Below are positions 1-9,312 of a DNA stretch of 64,000 bases, piece after piece. The DNA lies in NCBI GenBank assembly GCA_013298775.1, contig JAAFIV010000002.1:1-64000 (forward strand), written 5' to 3'. The notes under the pieces were generated by a model. The model was not told where the DNA came from. It made no database searches and was given only the letters and a program-made list of their open reading frames with translations. Position 1 is the stretch's first letter. The number at the start of each line of letters is the position of its first letter. The position numbers and the translations under genes are program-made. Source of the DNA: Ignavibacteria bacterium. GTDB taxonomy: Bacteria; Bacteroidota; Ignavibacteria; Kapaibacteriales; UBA4661.

Positions 1-19
1 GGCGACCCAATCCCCCGTT

Positions 20-37
20 CCCCCTTTATCAAGGGGG
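20..37. repeat. Short GC hairpin downstream of proB
   Basis: CCCCCTT (20-26) and AAGGGGG (31-37) form a 7-bp stem with a 4-nt loop. It lies about 150 bp beyond the proB stop. There is no T-tract, so a terminator role is weak; a repeat remnant is equally possible. Confidence 0.4.
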
Positions 38-137
38 CGAAGGATTGATGCGGCTTTCACGGCATTGTCGGCAAAAGACCGAACTACCAAAACTTTCGTT
101 GTCAAAGACCATACTGCCGTCTACTCAAGTGCAGGTA

Positions 138-156
138 ACAAGAATGTCTGTGCCAC
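138..156. repeat. Half copy of the CAGACA/TGTCTG repeat family
   Basis: ACAAGAATGTCTGTGCCAC matches the right arm of the two full repeats at 10609-10684 and 10743-10818. No matching left arm is recognisable, so this is a decayed or solo REP-like unit next to the proB 3' end. Confidence 0.6.
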
Positions 157-188
157 TGAATATCTTGAAGTTTATCTTGAAATCTTTC

Positions 189-1280
189 TTACTGTTTCAA
201 AAACAAGTAATCGTAGTGAATAAGCGGCTTCTGACCCGATTTGCCAATGCGTTCTTTTGCTAAGGCAGAATCGTATTGCGCCATGCCGTAGCCGAGCGAC
301 ATACCTTCTTGGCTGCTAATTTTCACAATGTCGCCTTTTTGAAATTCTCCCTCAATCGCTGTAATGCCCACTGGTAGGACGCTGGCAGCTTTTTCTTGTG
401 AAAGCAGCACGCGAGCCGCACCGTCATTGACAACGACCGTTCCTTTCTCAAAGCCTTCGGTGTGCGCTATCCAGCGTTTCGCACCGGAGGCTTGTTTGTG
501 CGGGATAAACGTTGTGCCAACGGCTTCACCACGCGCTATTGCCGACAAAATATGCGGCTTTTTTCCATTCGCAATTTTCACGCTAATTCCCACAAGCGAG
601 AGTTTATGCGCTATACCAGCTTTGGTGAGCATTCCGCCGCGTCCGAAGGATGATTTTTCGGGGGCAATAAAATCAAGTTTGAGTTTGCGCGTATCAATCG
701 TAGAGATGAGATTTGATGCGGGATTGGAGGGATTGCCATCGTACACGCCATCAACATTGGTGAGAATCACGAGCGCGTTTGCTTGGAGCATGGAGGCAAT
801 TAAACCAGAAAGTTCGTCGTTATCAGTAAACATGAGTTCTGTTACTGAAACAACATCGTTTTCGTTTACAATCGGCACAATTCCTTGCGCGAGCAGTCCT
901 TCTAAGCAATTCTGCATATTCAAATAATGCTGCCGACCGCGAAAATCCTCCTTCGTTACCAAAACCTGTGCGCACAACAGCCCATGCTTCTCAAAGAGGC
1001 TTGAATACGTGTTCATTAGGCGCACCTGTCCAACGGCAGCCAACACCTGACGCGCAGTAACGGTCGGCGTTTTCTCTGGTAATTTGACTACCGCTCGCCC
1101 CGAACCCACCGCTCCCGACGAGACTAACACCACTTGCACTCCCGAAGCATGAAGCGCGGCAATATCCGCTACAAGCTGCTCCATTACTGAAAGGTCGAGC
1201 AGTCCATTATCAAGTGAAAGAACGTTTGTACCAACTTTGACGACGAGTTTTTGAAGAGCCAGCTTTTGAAGAGTATTCAT
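189..1280 (-). CDS. proB: Glutamate 5-kinase
   Basis: ATP-dependent gamma-phosphorylation of glutamate, the first step of proline synthesis, in the cytoplasm. The 363-residue protein has the amino-acid-kinase fold at residues 1-250 (KVGTNVL near residue 16, SSGAVGSGR near 54, the IVNENDVV segment near 140, and FGRGGMLTK near 212) followed by a C-terminal PUA domain from about residue 270. This is the usual length for the PUA-containing ProB form. No proA is adjacent, so the pathway partner lies elsewhere. It follows the toxin-like gene at 1300 by 19 bp on the same strand and may be read through from it. Confidence 0.95.
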   Translation of the reverse strand: MNTLQKLALQKLVVKVGTNVLSLDNGLLDLSVMEQLVADIAALHASGVQVVLVSSGAVGSGRAVVKLPEKTPTVTARQVLAAVGQVRLMNTYSSLFEKHGLLCAQVLVTKEDFRGRQHYLNMQNCLEGLLAQGIVPIVNENDVVSVTELMFTDNDELSGLIASMLQANALVILTNVDGVYDGNPSNPASNLISTIDTRKLKLDFIAPEKSSFGRGGMLTKAGIAHKLSLVGISVKIANGKKPHILSAIARGEAVGTTFIPHKQASGAKRWIAHTEGFEKGTVVVNDGAARVLLSQEKAASVLPVGITAIEGEFQKGDIVKISSQEGMSLGYGMAQYDSALAKERIGKSGQKPLIHYDYLFLKQ

Positions 1281-1299
1281 ATCAAGAAATCGTGATTTT

Positions 1300-1599
1300 C
1301 TAATCAGAAGAAGTTATTGTGATCTTGCCTGTATCGCTCAAAAGCCTGATATAATCAGCTTCCTGCATTGAGCAATCAAAGAAATCATCCATTTGTTTCG
1401 TGCTTTGAAAGTGCATTTGTTGCTTCATTTTCGCCAAAAGCATATCTCCATATTCTTTCACACCATGACTGACAAACGTGCGAATTCCCGTTGCTTTGCC
1501 ATCAACATGGAGAACAAAAAGATGATGGTGCGATTCTCGTTGCCGAAATCCTTTTTGCGCAAGCATTGATGCGAGTTCTTTACTTTTGCGTGGCTTCAT
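1300..1599 (-). CDS. HicA/YcfA-like toxin-type protein
   Basis: A 99-residue protein counted from the methionine at 1599 (MKPRKSKELASMLAQKGFRQ). The KSKEL-L-KGF pattern followed by HHHLFVLH and a FVSHGVKEYG segment resembles the double-stranded-RNA-binding-like fold of HicA/YcfA mRNA interferases, in which a central histidine is catalytic. The open frame extends upstream to 1749, but that part overlaps the preceding gene and lacks the family pattern. It overlaps the upstream gene by 20 bp, a typical toxin-antitoxin arrangement. Family assignment is from motif resemblance only. Confidence 0.6.
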   Translation of the reverse strand: MKPRKSKELASMLAQKGFRQRESHHHLFVLHVDGKATGIRTFVSHGVKEYGDMLLAKMKQQMHFQSTKQMDDFFDCSMQEADYIRLLSDTGKITITSSD

Positions 1600-1993
1600 A
1601 AACGGTATCAACGAGCGATAATAATAAATTTTTGAGTGCCAGCGCGTTTTCATCAAGCGAGGTGAAAGATTCGGCGTATGCGGAGAATAATTCGCTAAAA
1701 CATTGGGCAAATTCTTCTTCTGCCGCTTGGCGTGTTGCCCCGCAAGCAACGATCATAAACTCATCGTTTTCTACCATCCAGAAATTGCTGTGTTTTTGTA
1801 GGCGACAAAGAAGCGGGCGTGAGAGTGCGTAAATACGTTCTTTGGTCCGAATTTCCGTCGGCTGGACAAGATATTGACCGCGCTCTTTCGTTGTTGTGCG
1901 CAACTTCCCATTTGGCACAACAAGAGGCGTAAGAATCGGCAATGATGCTTGTACAAGTTTCTTTGCCGTATTTACTGCGAGGCTTGATTTCAT
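1580..1993 (-). CDS. Putative antitoxin partner of the HicA-like protein
   Basis: A 137-residue protein if started at MKSSLAV (1993); an upstream methionine at 2032 is also in frame. I do not recognise a named domain with certainty. The middle (WMVENDEFMIVACGATRQAAEEEF) and the acidic helical tail (LDENALALKNLLLSLV) look like proteins encoded directly before HicA/YcfA-type genes, where they act as antitoxin and autorepressor. Coupling by a 20-bp overlap with the downstream toxin-like gene is the main evidence. It starts 60 bp after the TonB-dependent receptor stop. Confidence 0.5.
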   Translation of the reverse strand: MKSSLAVNTAKKLVQASLPILTPLVVPNGKLRTTTKERGQYLVQPTEIRTKERIYALSRPLLCRLQKHSNFWMVENDEFMIVACGATRQAAEEEFAQCFSELFSAYAESFTSLDENALALKNLLLSLVDTVYEATQK

Positions 1994-2053
1994 GAAGTTT
2001 CCAGAAGTTAATGATGCTGCGCACAGCGTCATGAATTACACGCAAAGCACAAT

Positions 2054-4318
2054 TTACCACTCCACATTTAGATTCACAAAAAATTGCCGCCCGACAAGAT
2101 TGGGCAGGGAACGCAGGTTAATTGCATCTAGCGCATTATTCACGCCGCAAGTGGCGCGAAGCGAGGAAATACCAAGCACACGGGCATCTTTCGCAAAGGA
2201 AAACGTTTTTGAACAGGCAAGATTGATGTTCCAATACGCAGGAATATCTTCGGCGGAGGAATCCCAGACTTTACGCGGTGGGTCGCCAATCACGAAGCCG
2301 TTGCGGTCGAGAGCTTCATCGCCCATCGTGCCGATGTACTGGACGCGGATATTCGCTGACCAACCGTGTGCGTCGTCGTCGTATTGCAGACGCAGTGCGC
2401 CCGAATGCGGTGGACGAAACCACAAGCCGCGATAATCCTGACGTTTGAGCGGAATAAATGCGCCCGTGCTAGCATCAACCGCTCCTGCCGTGCCGTTTTG
2501 AATCGCGGCAAGCACTTCCATATCCATTGCTTCCAGATATTGATAGCCAAAGCTGGCAGTTAAAGATTCACGCGGTGCGAGCGGGATTTGTGAGCGCAGA
2601 TTCAGCTCCAAACCTTGTGTGTACGCCCGCGCAACGTTGCGATACGAATACACATCACGGTCATTCGTGCGTCCGACGCGATAGACTTCAATTAAGTTCG
2701 TTAAATTATTGTGGAAGAGCCGTGCATCCAGATTCCACGCGCCCGCGTCGAAATCGCCCAGCGTTAGCGTTCCCATGTTCCAGACCGCGCCGAGGTCGAA
2801 TGCCATTGAGCGTTCTGGCTGAAGCGTGTTTCCAAGCCTGTACGCGCCAATGAGGTCGTAGCCCGCGCCCGCCAAACGATTGGAAAACTCCACGTACAAC
2901 TGCCGAAAATCGGGGGCTTTGAAGCCTGTGCCGCCAGAGGCGCGTATTTGCAAGGCATCGGACGGCTTGAAAAGCAGTGAGAAGCGAGGATTGAAGCTGT
3001 TTCCAAAGGCACTTGTAGCATCGTAGCGTGCGCTGAGGGCGTAGGAAAGCCAATCGAGCGGGTTGCCCTCCCATTGCCCAAAGCCAACAAAGGTGCGGTA
3101 TTCAGGGTTTGTGGGATAGCGCGAGCCGCTTGCGTCATCAAGTTGAAATTCACCTCCGAGCGTAAAGCGATTTTTTTCATTCCACAGCACGTCGTATTGC
3201 ACCAAGCTCCGCGAGATGCGGCGTTGGAGGTTGTCGGTGCGACCGACTGCGCCTTGCGCAACGTCGAAATTGTAGGTTTCATCAAAGAGCGAGGCGTAGG
3301 TTTGTGCTGAAAGCCGCGCCTTTCCTAGCGTCCACTCCATTGCAAGCGTGGCGGAATAGTCGCTTTGCTGCACCGAACCTTTATTTGATGCCACTTGTCC
3401 AAAAAAAGATTCGATAAACGCGCCTTCGCTGCCTGTGCCGAAATAGCGGAGATTTGCTGACAAACTCAGGTTTGATGCGGGATACCACTTTATGCGAGCT
3501 TGCGCCGTGCGGTCGTTGAATGCAGCAAAAGGAACGGTCAGCGTATCGCGTTTTTGCTCGTCTTGCATGATTTGTGTGCGCTGAAAGCCGCTTGCATTCT
3601 TGTAATTCCCAAAAACCGCAACATCAAAGGCATCACCTCCGTAGTTGATTTCGCCTTGCACTTCTGCCGCGCCGCGTTCAATTATTTGCGAGTACAGCCG
3701 CCCAGACCAGCCCTGTTGCGGCTTTCGGGTGATGATGTTAATCACACCCGCAAGTGCGTCGCTGCCGTACAAGCTCGACATCGGACCTTTCACAATTTCC
3801 ACTTGCTGCACGTTGCCGACCGAAAGCCGCGTCAAATCTATCACGCCAGCCACACGCCCGATAACGGGCTGTCCATCAATCAAAATCAAGGTGTAATCTG
3901 GGTTCAAGCCCATCATCTGCACACCGCTTCGGACGTGGTTTGTGATGAGCAAGCCCGTTTGTTCTTGAAGCATATTGCCCAGATTCACCATACCCGTCGT
4001 TTTGGTAACGGCTTGGTCAATAATTTCCACGCGCACGGGCGAATTTTTGAGCAATACTTCATTCCGCGCACCAGTAATGACCACGCGTTCAGCGTTGTAG
4101 GTCTTCGAGCGAGAAGAGTCGTTTGTGCTTGACAACGTGCTTTTCTTTGCAGGAATGGCGGGCATTCTGGGGGATTTGCTTAATGAATCATCATTCATAA
4201 CAGCAGGAACAGTGCGGGGCAAGGAAGAGCTGAATGACGCATGATGACGTGCTTGTGCAGCACGGCAGCAACAACATACTATGGAAATACTAAGCGCGAA
4301 CAATGTGAATGACCGCAT
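2054..4318 (-). CDS. TonB-dependent outer-membrane receptor
   Basis: A 754-residue outer-membrane active transporter, starting at MRSFTLFALS (4318), which gives a clean signal peptide with a cysteine-rich h-region; an upstream in-frame ATG at 4384 would add 22 residues without signal character. The plug domain follows a spacer: LLKNSPVRVEIID, GNMLQEQTGLLI, ILIDGQPVIGR, and VEIVKGPMSSLYGSDALAGVINIIT are the canonical BtuB/FepA-type plug segments. The rest is a 22-strand-type barrel ending in the aromatic FFVNLNVEW. The ligand cannot be read from sequence; vitamin B12-, siderophore- or metal-type substrates are all possible. No TonB/ExbBD is nearby. Confidence 0.92.
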   Translation of the reverse strand: MRSFTLFALSISIVCCCCRAAQARHHASFSSSLPRTVPAVMNDDSLSKSPRMPAIPAKKSTLSSTNDSSRSKTYNAERVVITGARNEVLLKNSPVRVEIIDQAVTKTTGMVNLGNMLQEQTGLLITNHVRSGVQMMGLNPDYTLILIDGQPVIGRVAGVIDLTRLSVGNVQQVEIVKGPMSSLYGSDALAGVINIITRKPQQGWSGRLYSQIIERGAAEVQGEINYGGDAFDVAVFGNYKNASGFQRTQIMQDEQKRDTLTVPFAAFNDRTAQARIKWYPASNLSLSANLRYFGTGSEGAFIESFFGQVASNKGSVQQSDYSATLAMEWTLGKARLSAQTYASLFDETYNFDVAQGAVGRTDNLQRRISRSLVQYDVLWNEKNRFTLGGEFQLDDASGSRYPTNPEYRTFVGFGQWEGNPLDWLSYALSARYDATSAFGNSFNPRFSLLFKPSDALQIRASGGTGFKAPDFRQLYVEFSNRLAGAGYDLIGAYRLGNTLQPERSMAFDLGAVWNMGTLTLGDFDAGAWNLDARLFHNNLTNLIEVYRVGRTNDRDVYSYRNVARAYTQGLELNLRSQIPLAPRESLTASFGYQYLEAMDMEVLAAIQNGTAGAVDASTGAFIPLKRQDYRGLWFRPPHSGALRLQYDDDAHGWSANIRVQYIGTMGDEALDRNGFVIGDPPRKVWDSSAEDIPAYWNINLACSKTFSFAKDARVLGISSLRATCGVNNALDAINLRSLPNLVGRQFFVNLNVEW

Positions 4319-4759
4319 ACTATCTTCGTTTGTGGGATTACTTTTGGTGATGCGTTGTGTTCCAAATGGTTGGCAACTCAACATCTGTAATTACACAAAT
4401 ATAGATGAAATCAGGATGCGTGGCAAAACAAATTTTATTGATTCTAATATTGCAAACATAATTGACACTCATCAAGATTGGCAATGCAGCCTTATCATAA
4501 AGAACAAGCTCAAAATGAAAGCTGATTCATCGTGCTTCATTCTGAGCTTGTAGGATGGTGAAGATAATAGACTTTATATATCATAAAGTTTTTGTCATTC
4601 CCGCGTAGGCGGGAATCCAGTATAACGACAGGCTTCAGCCAAAATACTTGGTCGCTACGCGGCATTTTCGCTGGATGCCCGTCTGCACGGGCATGACAGG
4701 ATTATGACATATAAACTCTAATCAAGATAATCAAGAGGAAAATTTTAACCTGTGCATTT
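4319..4759. other. 441-bp intergenic region holding one MITE-like element
   Basis: This stretch separates the TonB receptor start from the stop of the SDR gene. It contains the promoter side of the receptor and the palindromic element at 4567-4722. I see no convincing gene in it. Confidence 0.6.
4567..4722. repeat. MITE-like palindromic element
   Basis: Outer arms ATAGACTTTATATATCATAA and TTATGACATATAAACTCTAAT (right end at 4722) are imperfect inverted repeats. Inside lie the palindromic arms GTCATTCCCGCGTAGGCGGG (from 4594) and its counterpart ending GGGCATGACAG (4699). The GTCATTCCCGC...GGGAAT motif is a well-known dispersed intergenic repeat type in several phyla. The outermost bases resemble those of the 91-bp repeats at 57535 and 62925. 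Confidence 0.7.
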
Positions 4760-5704
4760 TCAAAGGAAATCTTCGCAGTATTCTAAACTTTTAGCCCATA
4801 AGTCTTTTTGTTTTGAGGTGTGATAACTTTCTTTGGAGGAAGATTGTTCTTGCAGTCCGTCGAAGTATAGTGCGCTTTTTCCTTCAAATTGAGAATGGGA
4901 AGCGAGCATTGCTAGGTCTTTTCCTGAGATTTCAGTTGTCCGTACATGGTTATCGAATAATCGCAAAACGGGAAGAATATATTTCCATGCAAAACGGCTT
5001 AAGACATCAAATTTTCTAGCCAGCCCTGTTCCTGGCATCAAACCAGGATTGAATGAGGTTACCGTAATTTCTCTTCCTTCATTTCGGAAGTATTCTGCAA
5101 AAGAGTACATGCAGAGTACATTGCACAGCTTCGAGGTTGAATATCGTTGTTGTCCCATTTTTGTTCCTGAATTAAACTCCATTATCCCTTTGGCTACTTG
5201 TTCTGTTGAAACGAAGTATGGGGCTGGAAGAGAGATTGTCAATTTGAGAGCGGGGTTGTGTACTTCGCTTGCCACAAACACGACTCGCGCTGGTGCTGTT
5301 AAAAGGGGAGAAATAAGAAAAGTGAGTAAAAAATGCCCCAAGTGGTTTACACCAAAGGTCATTTCATATCCCTCAGCAGTAAATTCTGTAAATTCACCCA
5401 TTTGAAGACCAGCATTATTGATGAGTGTTCGGACAGGTGGAATTTTTTTATTTCCTAATAGTTCACGTACTCGTGTGGCAAAGGATTGTACAGAAGCTAA
5501 TGAGGCAAGGTCTAGTTTTTCCACACTAATTGCGGTATTTCCTGTTTCACTTCGTAGTGTCTGAGCTGCTTTTTCGGAAGCTGGGATATTTCGACAAGCC
5601 AAAATGATATGCCAGCCGTCTAAGGCAAGGTTTCGTGCGCATTCGTAGCCAAGTCCTACGTTTGCCCCAGTAATGATTGCAGTTTTTTGAGGTGGGTTTT
5701 TCAT
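4760..5704 (-). CDS. Short-chain dehydrogenase/reductase
   Basis: A 314-residue NAD(P)H-dependent oxidoreductase of the classical SDR superfamily with a Rossmann fold. TGANVGLGYECA (residues 12-24) is the TGxxxGxG cofactor loop, NNAG sits near residue 93, and YSTSKLCN gives the catalytic Tyr-xxx-Lys near residue 187. Length and the ARKFDVLSRF extension resemble the retinol dehydrogenase/protochlorophyllide-reductase-like branch, but substrate is unknown. It lies 104 bp downstream of a Crp/Fnr-type regulator on the same strand, which is a plausible controller. Confidence 0.88.
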   Translation of the reverse strand: MKNPPQKTAIITGANVGLGYECARNLALDGWHIILACRNIPASEKAAQTLRSETGNTAISVEKLDLASLASVQSFATRVRELLGNKKIPPVRTLINNAGLQMGEFTEFTAEGYEMTFGVNHLGHFLLTFLISPLLTAPARVVFVASEVHNPALKLTISLPAPYFVSTEQVAKGIMEFNSGTKMGQQRYSTSKLCNVLCMYSFAEYFRNEGREITVTSFNPGLMPGTGLARKFDVLSRFAWKYILPVLRLFDNHVRTTEISGKDLAMLASHSQFEGKSALYFDGLQEQSSSKESYHTSKQKDLWAKSLEYCEDFL

Positions 5705-5808
5705 GATATTTTACAGATGATAAGAAAAAATACAATTTCACCTGTAAAATTAGCTGTTGCCGTTCACAGTTTTTTTGCCATTTGGCAAAAAATATCTTTT
5801 CAAACCAC

Positions 5809-6387
5809 TTATACCATTTCGGAGATATTCCGCCGGATGCGGCTCAGAGATGATTGGGTAACGCCTAGAAAAGAAGCTAAATAGCCAAGAGGAACTCTTT
5901 GCGCAAGTTCGGGAAAGCGCATAACAAACTGTTCATAGCGTGTCATTGCATCACCAGAAAAATAGTTTGTAGCAGTTAGTTTTTCTAAAAACGCCCGCTC
6001 AGTCAGCTTTCGTCGAATTTCGGACCACTCAGGAATTTGCGCTTCAAAAGCCTTTAAATCACTTTCATACCAAACAATGACATGACAATTGGTAACAGCC
6101 TGAATAAATTCAGGCGGGCGCATTCCATTCTCGTACAATTTCAGCATATCGCTCACAAATTGCCCTTCACGCATGAAATAGCGTGTAACTTCGTCCATCG
6201 CATCATCATGATAAACAATCCGCATCACGCCACTTGTAACAAAACCAATCCTGTTACGGAAAATATCGGGTTCGGCAAAATAGTCACCTTTTTGAAGAAA
6301 TATTTCATGCGAGTTTTCATGTAAGACGATTTCATCCTGTTTGGTAAGATTATGAACATAGCGAATGATTTGAAAAAGAAGCTCCAT
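5809..6387 (-). CDS. Crp/Fnr-family transcriptional regulator
   Basis: A 192-residue protein with an N-terminal cyclic-nucleotide-binding-type beta barrel (HEIFLQKGDYFAEPD through MRIVYHDDAMDEVTRYFMREGQFVSD) and a C-terminal winged helix (VPLGYLASFLGVTQSSLSRIRRNI). This short form with a terse helix-turn-helix is common in Bacteroidota. The phosphate-binding cassette arginine typical of CAP is not evident, so ligand binding to cAMP is doubtful. It is encoded directly upstream of the SDR at 4760 and probably regulates it. Confidence 0.85.
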   Translation of the reverse strand: MELLFQIIRYVHNLTKQDEIVLHENSHEIFLQKGDYFAEPDIFRNRIGFVTSGVMRIVYHDDAMDEVTRYFMREGQFVSDMLKLYENGMRPPEFIQAVTNCHVIVWYESDLKAFEAQIPEWSEIRRKLTERAFLEKLTATNYFSGDAMTRYEQFVMRFPELAQRVPLGYLASFLGVTQSSLSRIRRNISEMV

Positions 6388-6482
6388 TATTTTTCCTCAT
6401 GGTAAAGTGGATAACGACTTCAAGCATCAAAATAGATGTCTTTCAGCCAGATGGTAAATATGTGCAGAAAGCCTGTATAACC

Positions 6483-9035
6483 CTACTTATTCGCCGATTC
6501 CTTCGCTTTACGAGAATCGGTGAAACGATTCGTTGTGTTGATAAGGCGCATAGCAAGCGTGAAGATGAGCTTTTTTGCTATTTCAGGATTTTGCCGAACA
6601 AGCTCATCAATGGTGGCGTTGTAGTAGGTGATGTCGCACTCCGACTTCGCAATAATAGTAGCGGTGCGGGGTTCATTGGTGATTTCACTCATTTCACCAA
6701 AAATGGTTTCCGGTACGCTGAATTCCGTAATTTTTACTTTATCTTTCAAAACTTCTACCGTTCCACGATGAAGAATGTAGAATCCACGCCCTTTGTCGCC
6801 TTCTTTCATGACAACTTGTCCTTGCTTGGCGTGAATCTTTTCTTCGCGATATTCATGAACCGCCGAGAGGGAAGCGAGTTTTGAAGTTGGGCTTGCTGAA
6901 AGATAGGATGCAAGCTGCTTTGAGGAGATTTGCGCCTCTGGAGATTGTTCGTTCAGAACCGTCGTAGAATCCATGCGGAACCGCAAAACAAGATTGTTCA
7001 ACTGATTCGTAACAGCAGCCAGATTGTTAATCGTTGATGCAACCCGCTCCGTTTCTTGCGCCGATTGCGATGCCGTCGAAGCAATATTTTCTACGCTACT
7101 TAAAATGTGCAAACTCGTTGCAGATTGCTCTTCGGTGGACGATGCAATCTGGCTAATGCGGTCAAGAACCGATTGCGAACTTGTCATAATTTCTTCCAAC
7201 GCAATTCCCGCAGAATCAGCAAGTTTTATACCTTCCTCAACCTTCTTCGAGCTAGCAAACATCAGGTTTGTAGCATTGCCAATATCATTCAAAATTTGGT
7301 CGAGCATGATGCTAATTTGCTTTGTCGCGTTTGATGTTTGCTCGGCAAGTTTCGCAATTTCATCGGCAACAACTGCAAAGCCGCGTCCTTGCTCACCTGC
7401 GCGAGCGGCTTCAATAGCTGCATTGAGAGCGAGAAGATTCGTGCGCTTGGCGATATTTTCAATCGTTTGAATGATTTTGCCAATATCCTTACTGGATGTT
7501 CCCAAACTTTCGATGTTCACTGCCGAACCTTTCACCACATCCGCCAGATTACGGATATTTTCAACTGCTTGTGCAACCACAAACCCGCCTTCTGCCGCCA
7601 CTTTGCGGTTTTCGGCAGCAAAACGCGTTGTTTCGGTGGCGTTTTGTGCGCTGTGCGTAATGGCTTTGTTCATTTCTTCCAACGCAGTATTTACCTCATC
7701 GGACTGAACCCATTGCTTTTGCGCCCAGAACACAAGCGCGTCTTTGGATTCGTTGATTTGCCCCGCAATTTGCCGTGTGACGCTCACAGCTTCTAAAATT
7801 TGGCTCATCATGCCGCGAATGTTCGTTACCACGTCGTTGAAACCAAGAAATAAGCGTCCAATTTCATCATTTTTTTGTGCGCTCAAATGCGCCGTCAAAT
7901 CGCCTTTTGCGAGTGCTTCCATTTGCTGCAAAATCTCGGAAACGCTGGAGTGGAGATAGCTGGTCTGCGTTTCGAGCGTGTTCAGTGTGGAGTTAAGTTC
8001 GGATTGTTGCTTGAGAAGATTTTGCTGTTGCGACGAGATTTTTTTATTGGATTCCAGCATGCCAGAAGCCATGCTATTGAACGCCTGCGAAAGAGAGCCA
8101 ATTTCATCGGCACTGCGCACCTCCACTGGTTGGAATGCGCCTTCCGCAAAATGTTGTGTTGCGAGTTTGAGTTCACGAACAGGACGAACAAGGCTGCGAG
8201 CAAGTAAATATGCGGTTGGTAAGCCCGTTAAAAACGCCAGAGCGATGACAATGTACATCCACCGTTCAGCAGAATGTGCTTGAGTTTCCTTAATGCTAAT
8301 TATTCCATCAATATTTCTCAGCGCGTTTTGTTCTTGCCCGCCGAGGTGGGTATTCAAGGAATCTACACTTTTGACGATATTGGCAAATGAAATAAAGGTA
8401 GTGCGGTAGGCTTGGGTTTCAGCAAGCACCGTCGCTTGAATCTCAGGATTGATGCCGCTAAGAGCCGTTGCTTCTTCTAATTTTACGGTATATTCTGCAA
8501 GTTCTCGAACGTGTTTTTCTAATTTGCGTAGGATAAAATCTTTTTCATACCGGCGGCATTGCAAGAACAGTATGCGAATTTCTGGTGTGGAAGATTCTCG
8601 GAGTGCGTCTTCGATATTATGCGCATGTTTGCGGAAAGTACCTTCCGCACCTTGATTTTCCGTTATTCCGCGCTCGTTCCAGCCCGAAATATATTTTTGC
8701 CACGTTGCCTCATAATCGGTGAGAGAACTTTGCACTTCGCCCATTTCTTTTCGTGCGCTCAGACCCTTCGGAAGGCTGGTAAATGCTTGTTTTGCAATTT
8801 GATTGAGAGAGTCAAAGCGGGGAATATGCTCTGTTTTGCGCGAGGTGTAAAAATCAATGCGATTCGAGCGAATTTGCAACATTGCCGATTCCACTGTTCG
8901 CGCTAAATCGCGCTCATCCAAAATACGTGAACCCATGATGGAAACAAACGCCACGCCCGCCGTAAACGCAGCGAGAATTCCCGCTAAACCAAGAATTTTT
9001 CCAAACAATGAAATGCGTTGTAAGAAAGCGAACAT
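6483..9035 (-). CDS. Chemoreceptor (MCP) with C-terminal cyclic-nucleotide-binding domain
   Basis: An 850-residue membrane receptor. TM1 spans about residues 13-35, a helical periplasmic sensor follows, TM2 spans about 258-280, and a HAMP domain ([13 protein letters not shown]...[11 protein letters not shown]) begins near 284. A second HAMP-like segment ([10 protein letters not shown]...NDEIGRLF) is near 375. The signalling hairpin tip [20 protein letters not shown] lies near residue 530. From about 720 to 840 there is a complete CNB domain with [15 protein letters not shown] and the phosphate-binding cassette [16 protein letters not shown] carboxy-terminal CNB on an MCP is unusual and suggests that a cyclic nucleotide or similar ligand tunes the receptor from the cytoplasm. 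No che genes are adjacent. Confidence 0.93.
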   Translation of the reverse strand: MFAFLQRISLFGKILGLAGILAAFTAGVAFVSIMGSRILDERDLARTVESAMLQIRSNRIDFYTSRKTEHIPRFDSLNQIAKQAFTSLPKGLSARKEMGEVQSSLTDYEATWQKYISGWNERGITENQGAEGTFRKHAHNIEDALRESSTPEIRILFLQCRRYEKDFILRKLEKHVRELAEYTVKLEEATALSGINPEIQATVLAETQAYRTTFISFANIVKSVDSLNTHLGGQEQNALRNIDGIISIKETQAHSAERWMYIVIALAFLTGLPTAYLLARSLVRPVRELKLATQHFAEGAFQPVEVRSADEIGSLSQAFNSMASGMLESNKKISSQQQNLLKQQSELNSTLNTLETQTSYLHSSVSEILQQMEALAKGDLTAHLSAQKNDEIGRLFLGFNDVVTNIRGMMSQILEAVSVTRQIAGQINESKDALVFWAQKQWVQSDEVNTALEEMNKAITHSAQNATETTRFAAENRKVAAEGGFVVAQAVENIRNLADVVKGSAVNIESLGTSSKDIGKIIQTIENIAKRTNLLALNAAIEAARAGEQGRGFAVVADEIAKLAEQTSNATKQISIMLDQILNDIGNATNLMFASSKKVEEGIKLADSAGIALEEIMTSSQSVLDRISQIASSTEEQSATSLHILSSVENIASTASQSAQETERVASTINNLAAVTNQLNNLVLRFRMDSTTVLNEQSPEAQISSKQLASYLSASPTSKLASLSAVHEYREEKIHAKQGQVVMKEGDKGRGFYILHRGTVEVLKDKVKITEFSVPETIFGEMSEITNEPRTATIIAKSECDITYYNATIDELVRQNPEIAKKLIFTLAMRLINTTNRFTDSRKAKESANK

Positions 9036-9312
9036 ACGAAAAGTGCAAAAGTTGAAAGAGGATAATTGAGGCGCGAAACCGCATAAAATCTATAAAGATA
9101 ACGACAAGAGTAACGACAAAAGTAATTGCAAAAACTGCGCCATGACAGCAACGACCACCTCTGGCGATGAGTGCAACTCTCCGAAACGGCACAAGATACA
9201 AAAACAACAGGTTTTTTCCATTAAGGAATTATCGAAAAATCCATTGCCCCTTGCGATGCACAATCACTCGCTTTTATGCGGCTTCTAGACCTTTTCTCCC
9301 CTTCCTTCTTTT

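Noticed and set aside
364-927. Long plus-strand frame opposite proB
   Set aside because: It is the antisense shadow of a clearly conserved kinase gene and shows no family motif or start-site context.
8914-9207. 97-codon hydrophobic minus-strand frame upstream of the chemoreceptor
   Set aside because: It overlaps the 5' end of the chemoreceptor gene in another frame and has no recognisable motif; hydrophobicity comes from the opposite reading of a membrane segment and AT-rich leader.
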